Positions 1-7,593 of a stretch of 64,000 nt of DNA are shown here, piece by piece. Below the pieces are notes generated by a model. The model did no database searches, was not told the DNA's origin, and saw only the letters and a program-made list of their open reading frames with translations. A program made the position numbers and the translations under genes. Location of the stretch: contig NZ_QJQX01000070.1 in NCBI RefSeq assembly GCF_013393185.1, positions 1 to 64,000 on the forward strand, given 5' to 3'. Position 1 is the stretch's first letter, and every line of letters begins with the position of its first letter. The stretch comes from Sphingobium lactosutens (lineage in GTDB: Bacteria; Pseudomonadota; Alphaproteobacteria; Sphingomonadales; Sphingomonadaceae).

Positions 1-27
1 GCCGGAAAGATCGAAGGGGGTGGTCAT
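1..27 (-). CDS. kduD: KduD-like 2-deoxy-D-gluconate 3-dehydrogenase, N-terminal fragment (cut by window edge)
   Basis: Only the first nine codons are inside the window, reading MTTPFDLSG on the minus strand. An AAGGAG ribosome binding site lies at 35-40. This N-terminus is typical of KduD-type short-chain dehydrogenases, which reduce 2-keto-3-deoxy sugar acids made from unsaturated galacturonate. It lies directly downstream of kduI, the usual partner. The assignment rests on nine residues plus context, so another SDR is possible. Confidence 0.6.
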
Positions 28-41
28 GTCATGTCTCCTTC

Positions 42-130
42 GTCATTCCCGCGCAGGCGGGAACCCATCTCCCATGCCTCACGTCCAGCGCCACGGTCGG
101 GAGATGGGTCCCCGCTTTCGCGGGGATGAC
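42..130. repeat. Nested palindromic intergenic repeat, copy A
   Basis: The outer arms (GTCATTCCCGC at 42-52 and GCGGGGATGAC at 120-130) are inverted, as are the inner arms CCCATCTCCC and GGGAGATGGG. Each side also folds as its own small GC hairpin. A second copy with the same architecture lies at 5652-5738. It sits between kduI and kduD and could act as an mRNA-stabilising or terminator-like element. Repeats of this type are common in sphingomonad intergenic DNA. Confidence 0.85.
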
Positions 131-136
131 GGCAAA

Positions 137-970
137 TTACCGCAGCTGGCAGATGTCCAGCACGTTCATGTCGGTATAGTCGAGATTCTCGCCGCCCATC
201 GCCCAGATGAAGGCATAGCTCTTGGTGCCCGACCCCATATGCACCGACCAGGGCGGAGAGATGACCGCTTCCTCATTCTCGATGACGATGTGACGCATGG
301 CGTCCGGCTCGCCCATATAATGGAAGACGCGGTCGCCGCCCTGAAGGTCGAAATAGAGATAGATTTCGCTACGGCGGTCATGAAGATGCGGCGGCATGGT
401 GTTCCACACGCTGCCGGTTTCGAGGACCGTGAGGCCCAGCAGCAGCTGCGCGCTCTCGCACACGCCGGGGATCACCAGCTGATAGATGGTGCGATGGTTG
501 GAGTTGGCGAGGTCGCCGCGCTCCAGCGGGTTCGCTTGCTCCAGCGTGATCTTCTTGACCGGGAAGGCTTTGTGGGCGGGCAGCGAGGCGATGTAGAAGC
601 GCGCTTCGGCGCCCTCGAAGATCACTTCCTTGGTGCCCATGGGCACGTAGAGGCATTCCTTGTTGCCGATTTCGTAGCGGGCGCCGTCGACGGTGATCGC
701 GCCGGGTCCGCCGATATTGACGAAGCCCGCTTCACGGCGTTCCAGAAAGGGATGGCCCGCCGCCGACGCCGGCTCGGTCTGGTCGGGGAGCTTCAGGCTG
801 CCACCGGCCGGCACCGCGCCGCCGATCACGAACCGCTCATTATGGCTGTAGTTGAGGACGACCTCACCCTCGACGAACATGCCGCCCACCAGATGACGGT
901 CGCGCAGGCTCTCATTGTCCACGCACTCCATCATGTCAGGGTGCGTCGCGTGATAGGTCTTCTCGAACAC
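137..970 (-). CDS. kduI: 5-dehydro-4-deoxy-D-glucuronate isomerase (4-deoxy-L-threo-5-hexosulose-uronate ketol-isomerase)
   Basis: The 277-residue protein matches the usual KduI length (about 278). It begins MFEKTYHATHPD and shows the cupin metal-site segment PPHLHDRRSEIYLYFD, whose two His and one Glu bind the metal, followed by a conserved SVHMGSGTKSY segment. The enzyme isomerises 5-keto-4-deoxyuronate, the spontaneous ring-opening product of unsaturated galacturonate, to 3-deoxy-D-glycero-2,5-hexodiulosonate for KduD. It is cytoplasmic. A TTCC...GGAA operator-like site lies upstream at 1033-1048, so it probably has its own promoter rather than reading through from lutC. Confidence 0.95.
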   Translation of the reverse strand: MFEKTYHATHPDMMECVDNESLRDRHLVGGMFVEGEVVLNYSHNERFVIGGAVPAGGSLKLPDQTEPASAAGHPFLERREAGFVNIGGPGAITVDGARYEIGNKECLYVPMGTKEVIFEGAEARFYIASLPAHKAFPVKKITLEQANPLERGDLANSNHRTIYQLVIPGVCESAQLLLGLTVLETGSVWNTMPPHLHDRRSEIYLYFDLQGGDRVFHYMGEPDAMRHIVIENEEAVISPPWSVHMGSGTKSYAFIWAMGGENLDYTDMNVLDICQLR

Positions 971-1032
971 AGGAATCTCCTTCGGGGATTTTTCCTGCTT
1001 ATAGCGCCCGGCGACGCGAAAGTAAGCCTTTA

Positions 1033-1048
1033 TTCCCGTAATGTGGAA
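1033..1048 (-). promoter_or_regulatory. Operator-like element upstream of kduI (TTCCACATTACGGGAA on minus strand)
   Basis: Imperfect palindrome with TTCC and GGAA ends. Its TTCCACAT half matches sites in front of other pectin/rhamnose genes in this window (25497, 23953, 29482, 19241). IclR-family operators are often of the TTCC-N-GGAA type, and two IclR genes lie in the locus. The link to a specific regulator is inference. Confidence 0.5.
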
Positions 1049-1069
1049 TGAAGTTCTACCATGCGGTGA

Positions 1070-1684
1070 TTAATCGCGAAGCAGGATGACATGGAGGAAG
1101 CGGGGGCCATGCGCGCCGCGAACATAGCTGCCCTCGATATCGGTCGTGCCCGATACGCCCGTCACCCAATAATGGGCGCGGGGCTGGACGCCCGGTAAGG
1201 GGGCGTCCTCCAGATAAGGCGCGATGTCCTTCACCGCCAGCAGCACGATATGATGCAGGGTCAGGAAATTCGGAAGCATCGGCGCTTGCGGCGAGGTTTC
1301 GAAGACGAGCGAGCCGGTTTCGGCGATGCCTTTGCGCGCTATGGCGAGGGTGGCGGCTTCGTCGGGGGCGGCGGACTCGTGGAGGGTGAAGCCGGTCCAG
1401 TCGCAGGTCGCGAGGCGCGGATCGGGGGGCAGGTAGAGGGTGAGGTGCTCGCCCTGTCCCTCCAGATAGCGGGCGATCGCGGCGGGCAGGTCCGCCATGG
1501 CGGCGATAACGTCATGGCTGGCGTTGACGCTGGGGAGCGCGAGGCGGGCGAGAAATTCGGCCTCGAGCGCGGATTCGTCCACGGCCGGACGTTCGGGGGC
1601 GGTCAGCAGGGCGGCGGCTTCGGCCTCGATGGGGCCGGGCGCGGTGCTTTTGAGGCGGGAGAGGATGGCGTCACGGGCGCTCAT
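1070..1684 (-). CDS. lutC: LutC/YkgG-family lactate utilisation protein C (LUD domain)
   Basis: A 204-residue LUD-domain protein with the IARKGIAETGSLVFET segment and the C-terminal GTTDIEGSYVRGAHGPR segment typical of LutC. It is the third subunit of the iron-sulfur L-lactate oxidase complex LutABC, which converts L-lactate to pyruvate. The start codon overlaps the lutB stop by four bases, so translation is coupled. L-lactate is the expected end product of the rhamnose pathway encoded a few kilobases away. Confidence 0.9.
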   Translation of the reverse strand: MSARDAILSRLKSTAPGPIEAEAAALLTAPERPAVDESALEAEFLARLALPSVNASHDVIAAMADLPAAIARYLEGQGEHLTLYLPPDPRLATCDWTGFTLHESAAPDEAATLAIARKGIAETGSLVFETSPQAPMLPNFLTLHHIVLLAVKDIAPYLEDAPLPGVQPRAHYWVTGVSGTTDIEGSYVRGAHGPRFLHVILLRD

Positions 1685-3102
1685 TTGCGGCGCTCCTTAT
1701 TATATTGGGCCATGAAGGTCTGCGCGGCGGGCCTGGGCATGTCGCGATACTGGGTCCAGCCGCCTGCGAGCGGGAGCCTGTCGATCCAGCCCTTGCGGCC
1801 CAGCAGGCGCATCGCGCGCACGGCGATGCCGGTGCCGAAACGATAGAGGGCAGGGCGGCTGGCGACCCAGGCCCAGACGCCAAGGCCGACGCGCATCGAG
1901 GTTGGCTCCAGCCCTTCGCGCCAGCTCTTCTCGCGCCAGCCCTTGAGCAGGGTGGGGAGCGGGATGCGGACGGGGCACACTTCCTGACATTTGCCGTTGA
2001 GCGTGCAGGCGTGGGCGAGGTCGCGGCTTTGCGGCAGGCCATCGAACACCGGCGTCAGCACCGACCCCATCGGCCCCGGATAGGTGCCGCCATAGGCATG
2101 GCCGCCAATCTGGCGGAAGACGACGCAGTGATTCATGCACGCGCCGCAACGGATGCAGCGGAGCATCTCGGCCAGCCCTTCCTCGCGCATCTTCGTGCGG
2201 CCATTGTCGACAAGCACGATATGCATCTCTTCCGGCCCGTCGCGGTCGCCGGGGCGTTTGGGGCCGGTGTAGAAGGTCGTATATTGGGTCAGCGCCGCAC
2301 CGGTGGCCGACCGCGCCAGCATCCGCAGCATGTGGACGGCGTGGGGCATGGACGGCACGATCTTCTCGATCCCCGCCGTCACGATATGGACGCGGGGCGG
2401 CACGAGCGAGAGTTCGGCATTGCCTTCATTGGTGACGGTGCAGATCGCGCCCGTGTACGCGATCAGGAAGTTCGCGCCCGAAATGCCGACATCCGCGCCC
2501 AGCATTTCGCCACGCAACTGTCTCCGGGCGCTTTCGGCCATGGCGGCGATAGTTTCTTCCTCATGCGGGCTGCGATGCTTCGCCTTGAACAGGGCGGAAA
2601 CCTGCTCGCGCGTCTTATGCATGGCAGGCCAGATGATGTGCGACGGACGCTCGTCGGCCAACTGGATGATATGTTCGGCGAGGTCGGTCTCGACCCGGCC
2701 GATCCCGGCTTCGGCCAGCGCATGGGGCAGGCCGATCTCCTCGCCGAGCATGGATTTGGAGCGGGCGACGCTTTTGGCGTTCGCCGCCTTGCAGAGGTCG
2801 ATGACGATCTTGCAGGCTTCGTCGGCGGTGCTGGCCCAATGGACCTTCGCGCCGGCGGCGACGGCGTTCGCCTCGAACATCTCCAGATAGTGGCCGAGGT
2901 GCGCGACGACATGATCCTTGATCGCGGCGGCGCGGTCGCGCGCGGCGTCGAAATCGGGGAAGGCGGCGACGGCGATGCCGCGCTTGGTTTCGGCGGTGCC
3001 GGCGGTGCGCTCGACCGCGACCTTGAGGATGCGGTCGGCCAGCGCGGCGTCGGTGCGTTCTTTGAAGGTCGCCGTGTCGGCTTTGGCTGTGAAGCTGCTC
3101 AT
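1681..3102 (-). CDS. lutB: LutB-type iron-sulfur L-lactate oxidation subunit
   Basis: A 473-residue protein starting MSSFTAKADT. An N-terminal LUD domain is followed by a ferredoxin-like domain with CIRCGACMNHC and CTLNGKCQEVC clusters that bind two [4Fe-4S] centres. A DUF3390-type tail ends the protein. The frame is open further upstream to 3438, but that extension overlaps lutA and is Arg/Gly/His-rich, so the ATG at 3102 that overlaps the lutA stop is preferred. It is the central subunit of LutABC. Confidence 0.93.
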   Translation of the reverse strand: MSSFTAKADTATFKERTDAALADRILKVAVERTAGTAETKRGIAVAAFPDFDAARDRAAAIKDHVVAHLGHYLEMFEANAVAAGAKVHWASTADEACKIVIDLCKAANAKSVARSKSMLGEEIGLPHALAEAGIGRVETDLAEHIIQLADERPSHIIWPAMHKTREQVSALFKAKHRSPHEEETIAAMAESARRQLRGEMLGADVGISGANFLIAYTGAICTVTNEGNAELSLVPPRVHIVTAGIEKIVPSMPHAVHMLRMLARSATGAALTQYTTFYTGPKRPGDRDGPEEMHIVLVDNGRTKMREEGLAEMLRCIRCGACMNHCVVFRQIGGHAYGGTYPGPMGSVLTPVFDGLPQSRDLAHACTLNGKCQEVCPVRIPLPTLLKGWREKSWREGLEPTSMRVGLGVWAWVASRPALYRFGTGIAVRAMRLLGRKGWIDRLPLAGGWTQYRDMPRPAAQTFMAQYNKERRK

Positions 3103-3854
3103 GCCTCTTCCCCGATGGCCGGGCCGTCGCCCATGCCCGCGATCAGTTCGATGGCGTGAAAGGCGCGGACCTTGCTCCCCTTGCGGTTGAGCTTGCCCGC
3201 CATGTTCATCAGGCAGCCAAGATCCCCGGCAAGCAGCAGGTCGGCGCCGGTGGCGTCGATGGCGTCGGCCTTTTCCCCGACGATAGCGTTGGAGATGGCG
3301 GGATATTTGACGCAGAAGGTGCCGCCGAAGCCGCAGCAGGTTTCCTCTCCCTGCAATGGCGCGAAGGTCAGGCCGTCGATATTCTTGAGCAAACGGCGCG
3401 GTTGCGCCTTGATGCCGAGTTCGCGCAGGCCGGAGCAACTGTCATGATAGGTGGCTTTTGCATCGACCGTGACGCCCTCCGGCTTCCAGCCGCAGACCTG
3501 ATCGAGATAGGCCATGACTTCCCATGTTTTGCCCGCCACCGCCTGCGCGCGGGGGAGCCATGCCGCGTCATGTTCGAAGATTTCGGGATAGTGGCAGCGG
3601 ATCGTACCCGCGCAGGAGCCGGAGGGGACGACGATCGCTTCATAGGGTTCGAGCGCCTCGATCGTCTGCTTCGCCAGCGCGGCGGCATGGTCGCGGTCGC
3701 CGCTGTTGAGCGCGGGCTGGCCGCAGCAGGTCTGGCCCTGCGGCACGACCACGTCGCATCCCGCTGCCTCCAGCGCGCGGATCGCGGCGAAGCCGATGCG
3801 CGGACGCATGACATCGACCAGGCAGGTGACGAAGAGGGCGACGTTTCTGGTCAT
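3099..3854 (-). CDS. lutA: LutA-type (Fe-S)-binding L-lactate oxidation subunit
   Basis: A 251-residue protein starting MTRNVALFVTCLVDVM with two cysteine-rich CCG domains (QTCCGQPALNSGD and EETCCGFGGTFCVKY), as in LutA/GlpC proteins. The ATG at 3854 overlaps the stop of the upstream esterase gene by four bases, so the longer reading back to 3962 is rejected. LutA, LutB and LutC are encoded in that order with four-base overlaps, behind two exported pectin esterases. Lactate oxidation is thus wired into a pectin operon. Confidence 0.93.
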   Translation of the reverse strand: MTRNVALFVTCLVDVMRPRIGFAAIRALEAAGCDVVVPQGQTCCGQPALNSGDRDHAAALAKQTIEALEPYEAIVVPSGSCAGTIRCHYPEIFEHDAAWLPRAQAVAGKTWEVMAYLDQVCGWKPEGVTVDAKATYHDSCSGLRELGIKAQPRRLLKNIDGLTFAPLQGEETCCGFGGTFCVKYPAISNAIVGEKADAIDATGADLLLAGDLGCLMNMAGKLNRKGSKVRAFHAIELIAGMGDGPAIGEEA

Positions 3855-4825
3855 AGTCCGTGGCGTTTCGCGAAGGATAGGAAAAGGTCGGGCCAGTGCG
3901 CCGGGGCGGCCGGTTCGGGTACCAGCCCAAATCCATGGCCGCCATTTTCGAACAGATGGCATTCGGTCGGGATGCCCTTCGCCCGCAGCGCCGCCAGCAT
4001 GGACAGGCTGTTTTCGGGCGGCACCGCCTTGTCGTCCAGCGCATGGGCGAAGAAGACGGGCGGCGTTTCCGCGCTCACATCCTGATCGAGCGAATAGGCG
4101 CGCAGCCGCTCAGGCGTCGGGTTGGGGCCAAGAAGCTGGGTCCGAGACCCCTGATGCACGAACGCCCCCTCCATCTGGATCACCGGATACATATAGGCGG
4201 CGACCGCAGCCCTGATCGGTTCGCGGTCGGCGGCGTCGATGGGCTTGTAGGTCTCCGCAGGCGTCCGGCTGGTCAGCCAGGCGGCGAGATGGCCGCCGGC
4301 GGAAAAACCCATCACGCCGATCCTGTTGGCGTCGAACTTTTCCTTGGGCGCGAGCGCGCGGACGAGGCGCAGGGCGCGCTGGGCATCCTGCAAAGGCGCT
4401 TGCGGGCCGGCGGCCCAGCCGTCGCCGGGCAGGCGGTAGAGCAGTACGAAGCAGACATAGCCTGCCTCGGCGAAGCGGCGGGCGATCTTATAGCCTTCAT
4501 GGCCGATCGCGACACGGGCATAGCCGCCGCCCGGTATCAGCATCATCGCCGCGCCATTGGGCTTTGCCGGGCGCAACATGGTCAGCGTAGGCGTGACGAT
4601 GTGGGTGAAGGCGGTGTCGTCCGGGCCGCTGTCCGGGCGGCGTTTGGTTTCGATCTCCTGCACGGTCACGCGCTCGCCGCCGGGCGCCTGGCCCGGCCAG
4701 ATCGGAAAACGCTCGAACCCCTGTGGAACCGGGAAACCCTGCGCCATGGCGGCAGGAGCGAATGAAGCGGCGGTCGCTGCGGCGATCGCGCCGGTCATGA
4801 GTTCGCGTCGGTCAATGCTCGTCAT
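3851..4825 (-). CDS. Exported alpha/beta-hydrolase (acetylesterase-like)
   Basis: A 324-residue protein with a twin-arginine-like signal (RRELMTG, hydrophobic stretch, cleavage near AMA-QG). The GGGY oxyanion segment, the nucleophile elbow GFSAGGH and a C-terminal GGHGF histidine give a full Ser-Asp-His set of the BD-FAE/acetylxylan-esterase-like type. It probably removes acetyl or similar esters from pectin or its oligomers. It sits between a CE12 esterase and lutA with four-base overlaps at both ends. The substrate is inferred from context. Confidence 0.8.
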   Translation of the reverse strand: MTSIDRRELMTGAIAAATAASFAPAAMAQGFPVPQGFERFPIWPGQAPGGERVTVQEIETKRRPDSGPDDTAFTHIVTPTLTMLRPAKPNGAAMMLIPGGGYARVAIGHEGYKIARRFAEAGYVCFVLLYRLPGDGWAAGPQAPLQDAQRALRLVRALAPKEKFDANRIGVMGFSAGGHLAAWLTSRTPAETYKPIDAADREPIRAAVAAYMYPVIQMEGAFVHQGSRTQLLGPNPTPERLRAYSLDQDVSAETPPVFFAHALDDKAVPPENSLSMLAALRAKGIPTECHLFENGGHGFGLVPEPAAPAHWPDLFLSFAKRHGL

Positions 4826-5628
4826 TGGCAGCTCGTCTTTCCCAGTGGGGTGGTGCGGGCGAGGGCCGCGCGGTCGGCCAGCACCTTTGCGGAAATGGGC
4901 AGGTTCAGCGCTTTCAGGCCACCTGCTACCAGATTGGCGACGTTGCGGGCGCCGACTTCGCTGAAATGGGTGTTGTCGGCGATGCCTTTGGGGAAGGCGG
5001 CGATGCCGTCCTGCGGCGTGTAATGGAGATAATAGGCCTTGGCCGCGTCCGCTCCAGCCTTATCCAACCAGGCGCGCGACAGCGACTCAAGATCGATCAG
5101 CGGCACGTGCAGGTCGGCCGACAATTGCCGCATGACGCCGGAATAGTCGGGATAATCGGCTTTCGCCTTGCCGTCCGGGCCGAAACTGCGCCGCGCGACC
5201 GGCGTCACCAGCACGGGGGTGCCGCCTGCAGTGCGGACGTCCCAGATGAAGCGCATCAGATTGTTGCGATAGTCGGTCTGGGCTGGCGCCCAGCGTTCGG
5301 GTTTGTTCCGGGCCTGATCATTATGGCCAAACTGGATCAGCACCGTGTCGCCGGGGGTGACTTCGCCAAGCAGCCTTTCCCAACGCCCTTCGCTCAGGAA
5401 CGTGCGGGTGGAGCGGCCGCCCATGGCGTGGTTGCTGACCCGGACGTCCGACGAGAGGCCGCATTGCAGCATCTGGCCCCAGCCGGTCTGGGGATAGCGA
5501 TCCGCCTTGTAGGTGGAAGCGGTGGAATCGCTGGCGATGAGGATCGTGTCGCCCGGATGCGTGGCGTGCGCGGATTGGGCGGCAAGCAAGGCTGCCAGGG
5601 CGGCGGCGATTCTGGGAGCGATCCTCAT
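4822..5628 (-). CDS. Rhamnogalacturonan acetylesterase, SGNH/CE12 family
   Basis: A 268-residue SGNH hydrolase with a Sec signal peptide (cleavage near AHA-TH). Block I is IASDSTAS (nucleophile near Ser35), block III is IQFGHNDQ, and the C-terminal DNTHFSEVGA supplies Asp and His. This matches CE12 rhamnogalacturonan/pectin acetylesterases. It would act in the periplasm or outside to deacetylate RG-I before hydrolysis. It is the first gene of the esterase-esterase-lutABC run and overlaps the next gene by four bases. A second CE12 gene is at 23996-25192. Confidence 0.9.
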   Translation of the reverse strand: MRIAPRIAAALAALLAAQSAHATHPGDTILIASDSTASTYKADRYPQTGWGQMLQCGLSSDVRVSNHAMGGRSTRTFLSEGRWERLLGEVTPGDTVLIQFGHNDQARNKPERWAPAQTDYRNNLMRFIWDVRTAGGTPVLVTPVARRSFGPDGKAKADYPDYSGVMRQLSADLHVPLIDLESLSRAWLDKAGADAAKAYYLHYTPQDGIAAFPKGIADNTHFSEVGARNVANLVAGGLKALNLPISAKVLADRAALARTTPLGKTSCQ

Positions 5629-5651
5629 GGGCGACTTCCTTTTTCCCCTCT

Positions 5652-5738
5652 GTCATTCCCGCGGAGGCGGGAATCCATCTCGCAACGTTGCATCTGGGAC
5701 TAGGTCAGGAGATGGATCCCCGCCTTTGCGGGGATGAC
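5652..5738. repeat. Nested palindromic intergenic repeat, copy B
   Basis: Same architecture as the element at 42-130: GTCATTCCCGC at the left, GCGGGGATGAC at the right, inverted ATCCATCTC/GAGATGGAT arms and a short unmatched centre. It separates the rhamnose dehydrogenase gene from the CE12 gene on the minus strand, so it may modulate read-through or mRNA stability inside the locus. Confidence 0.85.
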
Positions 5739-5743
5739 GATAA

Positions 5744-6508
5744 TTATTGAAGGTTCACATACATGCCGCCGTCGACCAGCAGCGCGGCGCCCGTGACATA
5801 GGCGGCCATGTCGGACGCAAGGAAGACGATCGGCCCGGCCAGATCCTCCGGCGCGCCAAGGCGGCCGAGCGGGGTGCGGGCCTCCATATATTTACGCTTT
5901 TCGACGTCGGCCAGGTCATCCTTGTTGATTTCGGTCAGGATGGTGCCGGGCAGGACGCTGTTGCAGCGGATACCATGCTTGCCCAGCGCGATCGCGGTGG
6001 ACTGCATCAGCGAATGCACGCCCGCCTTGGTCGGGGTGTAATGGGTCTGATATTCACCGCCGACCAGCGCCGAGATGGAGGAGACGGCGACGATCGATCC
6101 GCCATGGCCTTGGCGAACCATCTGCTGCGCGGCGGCCTGCACCATGAAATAGGCGCCGTGCAGGTTCACCTTGAAGGTGCGCTCCACCACGTCGACCGGC
6201 ATGTCGAGGAAGGCGTGGAAGGGGCAGATGCCCGCATTGCTGACCATCACGTCGACCTTGCCGAAGGCTTCGACTGCCTTCGCCACGAAATCCTGCGCGG
6301 TCTGCGGGTTGGCGACGTCGCCCTTCACGGCGATGGCGCGCTGGCCCAGCGCCTCGATCTCCGCCACGCAACTGGCGGCCGGGCCGTCGCTGCTGGCATA
6401 ATTGATGACGACGTCGGCGCCATGCTGGGCGGCGCCGATGGCGGCGGCGCGGCCGATGCCGGTCGATGCGCCGGTGACGAGGACGGTCTTGCCTTCAAGC
6501 AGCTTCAT
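5744..6508 (-). CDS. lra1: L-rhamnose 1-dehydrogenase, SDR family (LRA1-type)
   Basis: A 254-residue classical short-chain dehydrogenase: cofactor motif TGASTGIG near residue 13, NAG motif, catalytic Ser in AVSSISA and YTPTK active-site motif. It would oxidise L-rhamnose to L-rhamnono-lactone with NAD(P)+, the first step of the non-phosphorylative rhamnose pathway described in Sphingomonas. Function is assigned from family plus the adjacent lactonase, dehydratase, SDR and FAH genes. It lies 23 bp downstream of the IclR regulator and is probably co-transcribed with it. Confidence 0.82.
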   Translation of the reverse strand: MKLLEGKTVLVTGASTGIGRAAAIGAAQHGADVVINYASSDGPAASCVAEIEALGQRAIAVKGDVANPQTAQDFVAKAVEAFGKVDVMVSNAGICPFHAFLDMPVDVVERTFKVNLHGAYFMVQAAAQQMVRQGHGGSIVAVSSISALVGGEYQTHYTPTKAGVHSLMQSTAIALGKHGIRCNSVLPGTILTEINKDDLADVEKRKYMEARTPLGRLGAPEDLAGPIVFLASDMAAYVTGAALLVDGGMYVNLQ

Positions 6509-6531
6509 GGGATCGGTCTTTCCTGTGGAAG

Positions 6532-7356
6532 TTAGCGCCGCACGGGGCGGCGGGGTGGTTTGACGCCGGGGGTCCAGCCCAGATCGGCGCTGACTTTCTG
6601 CGCGGTCGCGCGCACTTCTTCGCTCAGCACCTGCATCCGGTCGTCGTCCATATATTGGGCGGCGCTCGACAGGCTGATGGCGGCGACGATGGCGCCCGAA
6701 GCGTCGCGGATCGGCGCGGCGACGCAGCGAATCTGATCTTCATTCTCCTCCAGATCGAAGGAGCGGCCCGCCGTCGCATAGCCGCGCATCCGCTCCAGCC
6801 ATGCCTCATAGGCGATGGGATGGGTGCCGGCGGCCTGGTCGGCGTCGAACAGGCGGTGCCAGTTGGCTTCGGGATCGTCGAGCAGCAGCGCCTTGCCAAG
6901 GCCGGTGGAGGTCAGCGGCTGGCGGTCGCCGATCCGGCTGGAGATTTCGACGCGGCGGCGGCCGGGAATCTTGTCGAGATAGAGCGCCTGGTCGCCATCG
7001 AGCCGGCCCAGATGCACCACATCCTCGCTTGCGGCGGCCAGCGCCTCGATATGCGGGCGGGCGATCTGCACGACGTCGGCCTGGCTTTGCGCCAGGAAGC
7101 CGAGCTGGAGCAGCTTCGGCCCCAGCTGGTAGCCCTCGCGCGGCAGGAAGGTCAGGAATCCGCGCTCCACCAGCGCATTGGCGAGCCGGTGCGTGGTCGA
7201 CCGGGTCAGCCCCATGCGTTCGGACAATTCGGCCAGCTTGATCGGGCCGTCGATCACCTGATCCAGCAGGTCCAGCCCCCGTTGCAGGGTCTGCGACCCC
7301 GACGCCTTGGCCGGCTCGGCTTTTTCCGGGGCCGTCGTTTCTGGGGCCGTCGACAT
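6532..7356 (-). CDS. IclR-family transcriptional regulator
   Basis: A 274-residue protein using the ATG at 7356 behind AGGAGAG. It has an N-terminal winged helix-turn-helix (LAELSERMGLTRSTTHRLANAL) and a C-terminal effector-binding IclR domain with the STGLGKALL motif. It is divergent from the rhamnonate dehydratase operon and precedes the rhamnose dehydrogenase gene, so it is the likely pathway regulator. TCCCACA half-sites at 7428 and 7553 in the divergent region could be its targets. Ligand unknown; rhamnonate or L-KDR is plausible. Confidence 0.9.
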   Translation of the reverse strand: MSTAPETTAPEKAEPAKASGSQTLQRGLDLLDQVIDGPIKLAELSERMGLTRSTTHRLANALVERGFLTFLPREGYQLGPKLLQLGFLAQSQADVVQIARPHIEALAAASEDVVHLGRLDGDQALYLDKIPGRRRVEISSRIGDRQPLTSTGLGKALLLDDPEANWHRLFDADQAAGTHPIAYEAWLERMRGYATAGRSFDLEENEDQIRCVAAPIRDASGAIVAAISLSSAAQYMDDDRMQVLSEEVRATAQKVSADLGWTPGVKPPRRPVRR

Positions 7357-7593
7357 GTCCGCTCGCTCTCCTGATCCCTGGCCCAATTCAGGGTTTGACG
7401 AATTTTGTCTCATCTACTAATACTCTATCCCACAAAATGAGAAAAACAAGGGCGAAGGAGGGGCCGACATGATTCTTCTCGATCACGCCAGACCCTCAAC
7501 TCGCCCGGCATCATGCGAGTTTGACCATATATTGGAAGTAGTTGCCGCTGTTTCCCACAATCTGGACAGCGGACAGGCTCAAGGAGTGAGTGC
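7357..7593. promoter_or_regulatory. Divergent promoter/operator region between iclR and the rhamnonate dehydratase operon
   Basis: AT-richer than the flanks. TCCCACA occurs at 7428-7434 and 7553-7559, matching the half-site found before other genes of the locus. A TTGACC box lies at 7521-7526 and could be part of the forward promoter. The forward gene has a strong AAGGAG ribosome site at 7581-7586. A TCTCAT/ATGAGA inverted pair flanks the first site (about 7408-7442). Confidence 0.5.

Noticed and set aside
3103..3438. N-terminal extension of lutB inside lutA
   Set aside because: It overlaps confident lutA coding sequence; the ATG at 3102 overlaps the lutA stop and matches family length.
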